Of a stretch of DNA of 25,267 nucleotides, positions 21,744-25,267 are shown piece after piece (position 1 is the first letter of the stretch; each line of letters begins with the position of its first letter). The stretch spans positions 1-25,267 of the forward strand of contig JBBIHG010000049.1 of the NCBI GenBank assembly GCA_037447125.1. The letters run 5' to 3'. Below the pieces are notes generated by a model. It was given only the letters and a program-made list of their open reading frames with translations. It searched no databases and was not told the DNA's origin. A program made the position numbers and the translations under genes. The DNA is from UBA2029 sp037447125. GTDB lineage: Bacteria > Chloroflexota > Anaerolineae > Aggregatilineales > Aggregatilineaceae.

Positions 21744-23504
21744 ATGAACTTCAGGCACAGCCGGCGAGCGATTGTTGGCATGGGGCTGCTGGTGATGATG
21801 GTGATCGGTGGACCGGTGCTGCTGCCGCGCGCAGCCGAAGCGGCGCCTCCCGCTCAATACGCATTCTCCTTTGACGACGTGGCCGGACTCTCCGGCCAGC
21901 TCGACGCGGCAACCCCGCAGGTAGCCTATTCCTTCGAGTGCATCGCCACCGGTGTTGGCTCGCTGGTCGTGCAGACCACGGCGGGTGACCTGGTGGTGGA
22001 CGCCATCCTTCAGGACGCGCAGGGCAGCCCCTTCGCCTATGGCACGGCGGTACCCGGCATGACCGGCCTCACCGTCAGCGAGGGATTCACCATGCCTGCC
22101 GATGGGCCCTGCACTGCGATCCTCAGCCGCCAGGGGAATACCGCCGGGACATTCAACGTCCGTCTGCTGCCCGGTTATGCGAACCTGACCAAGTGGGACA
22201 CGTTCAGCCCTGGCACGGACTCCCTGCACATGGAGTGGGAACCCTACGCCTCAACCAATATGACCGTGACCCAGCTTGGCGGGCGGCTGCGCATTGAGGT
22301 GATGAAGGATAACCTGGTGGCTTATGCTCTGCCAATCGGGGATAACCTGATCTGGAGCGACTCTTTCATCCAGGCCGATTTCTCCATCGAAGGCTCGCCG
22401 GCCTACTTCGAGTATGGGTTCGTGCTGCGCTCAGACGATCCAGGCGACAACTTCTATCTGGTGTCATTCAGCAGCGACGGCGACTACGCTGTGGACTTCT
22501 TCAACGGGGAGTGGCAGTCTATTCAAGGGTGGACTGTCAGCCCGGTCATTGACGCCGGCGACACTCAGCCGCGCGTCGGCGTGCTGCTGCAGGGAAACCG
22601 GCTCCAGTTGTACTTCAATGGGCGCTTCGTGGCCGAGGTGACGGACTCCATGAACCACGCAAGCGCGGGTCTCAGCGGCGTGGCTGCGGCGACGACAGGG
22701 GACCAATTCGAAACGCTGACTGTCTTTGTGGACAACGTGGTGGTGACGCGCCCGTATGGCGTCGGTGCGTCGGCGCTTTCTTCCGGCGGACAGGGGGCGG
22801 CGCAGCCGACACCAACCAAGCCGGGCCTGCTGGGTTCGCTTGGCTCGATCAAAACCCCCGCGCCGCCCACGCCGACGCTGCCGCTGGTCGTCCCGACGGA
22901 CACGCCCGTTCCACAGTCGAGCTATCCGGCGCAGCTTGCGCGCTGGTCCAGCCCGACAGCCGCTGAGATCGTGGAAGAGTTGCAGAACCTGGGCATGGTG
23001 CCCCTGGGCGGTGAGGTCGCGCTGACAGTGCCGAGCAGCTACGGCGAGACATCCACTGAGGGCTTCAGTTCCTATCCGCTGGGGCGAGGCAAGACGGCGC
23101 GCAACTTCGTGCTGGGCTTTGACGCGCGCCTGGTCTACTCTGGCGCGGGGGCGGGCTGTGGCATGTATTTCCGCGCCTCGGCTGCGGGCAGCAACTCGGC
23201 GCTGGTCTTCGAGGATGGCTGGGCGCTGCTCGGCGAGTTCGATGCCAGCGGGCAGATGTTGGATAGCAGCGTGCTGGGCGAGTTCGCTGCGGTTGTGCCC
23301 GGCCAGGGCGCGACCAATCGCGTGCTCGTCATCGCCATGGAGAACTTCGTGCTGATGTACGTCAATGGCGTGCTGGTCGCCGACACCGAGTTCGTGGCCA
23401 AGGACGGCGAGCTGGCTCTGGAGATGTGGGTGCCAACTGACGAGGCCGGCGCGACGGCTGCGACGTATTGTCAGCTCAACAACGTCTGGCTGTGGGAGTT
23501 CTAG
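21744..23504 (+). CDS. Secreted protein with PPC-like and two LamG-like domains, paralog A
   Basis: 586 residues from ATG at 21744; AAGGAGG (21731-21737) is 6 nt upstream, and a TACACT hexamer at 21724-21729 abuts it. There is a clear signal peptide (basic RHSRR, hydrophobic core, cut near AEA-AP, residue 33). Domains: about 40-145, a beta domain similar to bacterial pre-peptidase C-terminal (PPC) domains; about 150-335, a concanavalin/LamG-like sandwich (EYGFVLRSDDPGDNFYLVSFSSDG, LYFNGRFVAEV); about 340-390, a Pro/Thr-rich linker; about 395-586, a second sandwich (GCGMYFRAS, MYVNGVLVADTEF, LWEF end). No catalytic motif or cell-wall anchor is seen. Probably carbohydrate-binding or surface-associated. 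The next gene has the same architecture. Confidence 0.85.
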   Translation: MNFRHSRRAIVGMGLLVMMVIGGPVLLPRAAEAAPPAQYAFSFDDVAGLSGQLDAATPQVAYSFECIATGVGSLVVQTTAGDLVVDAILQDAQGSPFAYGTAVPGMTGLTVSEGFTMPADGPCTAILSRQGNTAGTFNVRLLPGYANLTKWDTFSPGTDSLHMEWEPYASTNMTVTQLGGRLRIEVMKDNLVAYALPIGDNLIWSDSFIQADFSIEGSPAYFEYGFVLRSDDPGDNFYLVSFSSDGDYAVDFFNGEWQSIQGWTVSPVIDAGDTQPRVGVLLQGNRLQLYFNGRFVAEVTDSMNHASAGLSGVAAATTGDQFETLTVFVDNVVVTRPYGVGASALSSGGQGAAQPTPTKPGLLGSLGSIKTPAPPTPTLPLVVPTDTPVPQSSYPAQLARWSSPTAAEIVEELQNLGMVPLGGEVALTVPSSYGETSTEGFSSYPLGRGKTARNFVLGFDARLVYSGAGAGCGMYFRASAAGSNSALVFEDGWALLGEFDASGQMLDSSVLGEFAAVVPGQGATNRVLVIAMENFVLMYVNGVLVADTEFVAKDGELALEMWVPTDEAGATAATYCQLNNVWLWEF

Positions 23505-23596
23505 CGGTTCTTCCTGCTGGCTGGAGAGATACGAGGGCGACGGACCCGCGCCTTGGGCCTGTGGTCTGTCGTGCAGATGACGAAAACGGAGAGTGC

Positions 23597-25195
23597 GTGA
23601 GAGGGTATAGGTGGTGGGCGGGCCGTTGGCCCGGGGGCAGCGCCCCGCTTGCGTGCTGCGTGGTGACCCTGGCTCTGCTGCTGGCTCTGACGAGCGGCTT
23701 GCCGGCGGCCAAAGCGCAGGAGCCGGAGTTGCTGCGCCCCTTCGAGCCGGTGAGCGGCGTCCTGAACGATCGCCAGCCGTCCACTGACTGGACTTTCGAG
23801 GGGCGGACGGGGGCCGTCGTCTCGCTGATTGCGCGGACGATGGCGGGCGATCTCGACCCGGTCATCCAGGTTACCGGCCCGGACGGGGCGGTCGTCGCCG
23901 AGAACGACGATCTGGACTCGCTGGTGCGCGATGCCGGGCTTGAGGCGCTGACGCTGCCCGTTGATGGGGTGTACTCGGTGCGCGTGCTGCGCTACCAGGG
24001 CGCGGGGGGCACGACTTCCGGCACCTACGAGTTGGCCCTGACCCCGGGATTCGCCCGCGTGGCGCTGCGCAACAACTTCGATCAGGGCGATGTCTCCTGG
24101 CTGACGCCGGCGGGCGAGCCGCTGGTGCTGGCCCAGGAGCGTCTGCGGCTGCGCGTCAGCGAGCCGGGCGAATCCCTGCTGGCCACGCCGCCAGAGGCGC
24201 TGTCGGCGGCTGACCTATACCTGGAAGCTGAGGCGCGCGTCTTGGGCACGCCTCCCTATGCGGAGTACGGGCTGGTCTTCCGCGCCCAGGGGCCGGGGCT
24301 GGGCCGCCTCTACCGCTTCGCCGTCAATACGGACGGGCAGTGGCGCGTGCTGTACGAGGACGCGACGGGCGTCTACGCGCTGCGCTCCTGGGCTTCCGCC
24401 GAGGTCCTGGTTCCCACTACGGGCGCCTCGATGCTGGCGGTGCTGGCCCGCGAAAGCCGCCTGGACTTCTTTGCCAACGGTGTGCTCCTGGGGTCGCTGA
24501 ACGACGAGCGGCTGCTCACGGCGGGCACGGTGGGCCTCTTCGCCGCCAATGGCGAGGAGGCGGATGGCGATGTGACGGTGTTCTTCGATCGCGTGGCGGT
24601 GACCACCCGTCTGGGCTCCACCTACAGTGGCCTGCCGCTGGCGCTGGCTACCTGGGAAGCGCCCGATCCGGCGACTATCATCGCTGAGCTTTCTGCTGGA
24701 GAGCATATCGTGCCGCTGCCCGAGCGCAGCCTCTACGTGCTGGAGCAGGGCCGGACGGTGATCGGACGCACGGCGCGTTTCGAGCCGATTGGCACTGAGC
24801 TGGCCCAGTACGGCGATTTTGTGTTCGGCGGGCGGGTAGCGATCAGCACGGCAGGCGAGAGCGTGGGCTGCGGCCTCTTCTTTCGCTGGCAGGACGAGCG
24901 TAACCTGGCGCTGGCCTACATTGATAGCGGCGGCGGATTCGGCCTGGTTCAGGCGCGCGACGGGCAGCTAACGACCAACGTCTACGATCTTAGCACGGCG
25001 GTCGCTCCACGAGGCAGCAAGCTGCTGATCGTCGCCCAGGGCGACCGGGTGGCGCTGTACGTCAATGGCGTGCTGCTCGCGCAGGAGACGGTGCTGCCGG
25101 GCAGGGGGCGCGTGGGCATGGCCATGCTCAATTACGAGGAGGTGCGCACCGACTGCCTGTGGTCGGAGATGTGGGTCTGGCCGCTGGCGGGGTAG
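23597..25195 (+). CDS. Secreted protein with PPC-like and two LamG-like domains, paralog B
   Basis: 532 residues from GTG at 23597, chosen because ACGGAGAG lies just upstream and a normal signal peptide then begins (YRWWAGR..., hydrophobic ACCVVTLALLLALT, cut near AKA-QE, residue 40). The open frame extends to 23468, inside paralog A, without a ribosome binding site. Residues about 45-145 are a good PPC-like domain (SGVLNDRQPSTDWTFEGRTGAVVSL, GDLDPVIQVTGPDGAVVAENDD). Two LamG-like sandwiches follow (EYGLVFRAQGPGLGRLYRFAVNTDG, FFANGVLLGSL; then GCGLFFRWQDERNLALAYIDSG, YVNGVLLAQET, WSEMWVWPL). The long Pro/Thr-rich linker of paralog A is absent. The gap of 92 nt and equal order suggest one transcript. 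Confidence 0.85.
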   Translation: MRGYRWWAGRWPGGSAPLACCVVTLALLLALTSGLPAAKAQEPELLRPFEPVSGVLNDRQPSTDWTFEGRTGAVVSLIARTMAGDLDPVIQVTGPDGAVVAENDDLDSLVRDAGLEALTLPVDGVYSVRVLRYQGAGGTTSGTYELALTPGFARVALRNNFDQGDVSWLTPAGEPLVLAQERLRLRVSEPGESLLATPPEALSAADLYLEAEARVLGTPPYAEYGLVFRAQGPGLGRLYRFAVNTDGQWRVLYEDATGVYALRSWASAEVLVPTTGASMLAVLARESRLDFFANGVLLGSLNDERLLTAGTVGLFAANGEEADGDVTVFFDRVAVTTRLGSTYSGLPLALATWEAPDPATIIAELSAGEHIVPLPERSLYVLEQGRTVIGRTARFEPIGTELAQYGDFVFGGRVAISTAGESVGCGLFFRWQDERNLALAYIDSGGGFGLVQARDGQLTTNVYDLSTAVAPRGSKLLIVAQGDRVALYVNGVLLAQETVLPGRGRVGMAMLNYEEVRTDCLWSEMWVWPLAG

Positions 25196-25212
25196 GGGCG
25201 TCTTGTGGAACA

Positions 25213-25267
25213 GCCTCACCCCCAGCCTCGCTACGCTCGGCTTACCCCCTCTCCATTCGAATGGAGA
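25213..25267. repeat. Dispersed inverted-repeat element, cut by the window end
   Basis: GCCTCACCCCC (25213-25223) is the core also seen at 7808 and, in complement, at 7836 and 11832. The element ends with an 18-base perfect palindrome, TCTCCATTC then GAATGGAGA (25250-25267), equivalent to the CTCTCCAT/ATGGAGAG stem at 11807-11825. The right half of the element is probably just outside the window. Confidence 0.75.

Noticed and set aside
23468..23596. Upstream extension of the second secreted protein
   Set aside because: It starts inside paralog A and would bury the signal peptide. The GTG at 23597 gives a normal secretory N-terminus.
1..25267. tRNA or rRNA genes
   Set aside because: I saw no tRNA-like TTCGA/TTCAA arm with matching acceptor stem and CCA, and no rRNA core strings.

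Overview
The window looks like a piece of chromosome from a GC-rich bacterium, probably of the Chloroflexota (Anaerolineae-like). This is inferred from three things: the style of the polytopic membrane protein at the left end with its C-terminal beta domain, the GH57-type glycogen branching enzyme beside a GT5 glycogen synthase, and many short GC-rich inverted repeats between genes. No rRNA, tRNA, CRISPR array, transposase or phage gene was recognised. Intergenic regions are short, and most genes have clear GGAGG-type ribosome binding sites.

Layout, left to right. (1) 99-3854, + strand: a large GT-C-like membrane protein, then, after an AT-rich island and a good promoter, a PAP2_3-type phosphatase/phosphotransferase. 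(2) 3936-7595, - strand: a three-gene ABC-2 (NatAB-like) exporter operon with one ATPase and two different permeases, tightly coupled. (3) 7626-8226: a divergent, repeat-filled intergenic region. (4) 8227-18080: a glycogen island. GH57 branching enzyme, glgA, a trio of small paralogous membrane proteins, and glgC run on the + strand. A membrane-anchored hypothetical protein, the glycogen debranching enzyme (GDE) and a stand-alone CBM48 protein run towards them on the - strand. (5) 18294-20939: small accessory genes, namely a DUF5655 protein, a 91-aa DHp-like protein that has lost the phospho-acceptor His, an 86-aa two-helix membrane protein, a SAM methyltransferase and a single-domain response regulator. 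(6) 21003-25195: a two-helix membrane protein, then two tandem paralogous secreted proteins with a PPC-like N-terminus and two LamG-like beta-sandwich regions each.

How they fit together: GlgC makes ADP-glucose, GlgA polymerises it, the GH57 enzyme adds alpha-1,6 branches, GDE removes them, and the 102-aa CBM48 protein could tether something to the polymer. No glycogen phosphorylase is present in the window. The least explained parts are the translationally coupled trio of 'FVTALG' membrane proteins between glgA and glgC (11851-13390), the pseudo-DHp protein close to a lone receiver domain, and the tandem secreted pair. The trio is my best candidate for an undescribed system; nothing in the sequence proves what it does.
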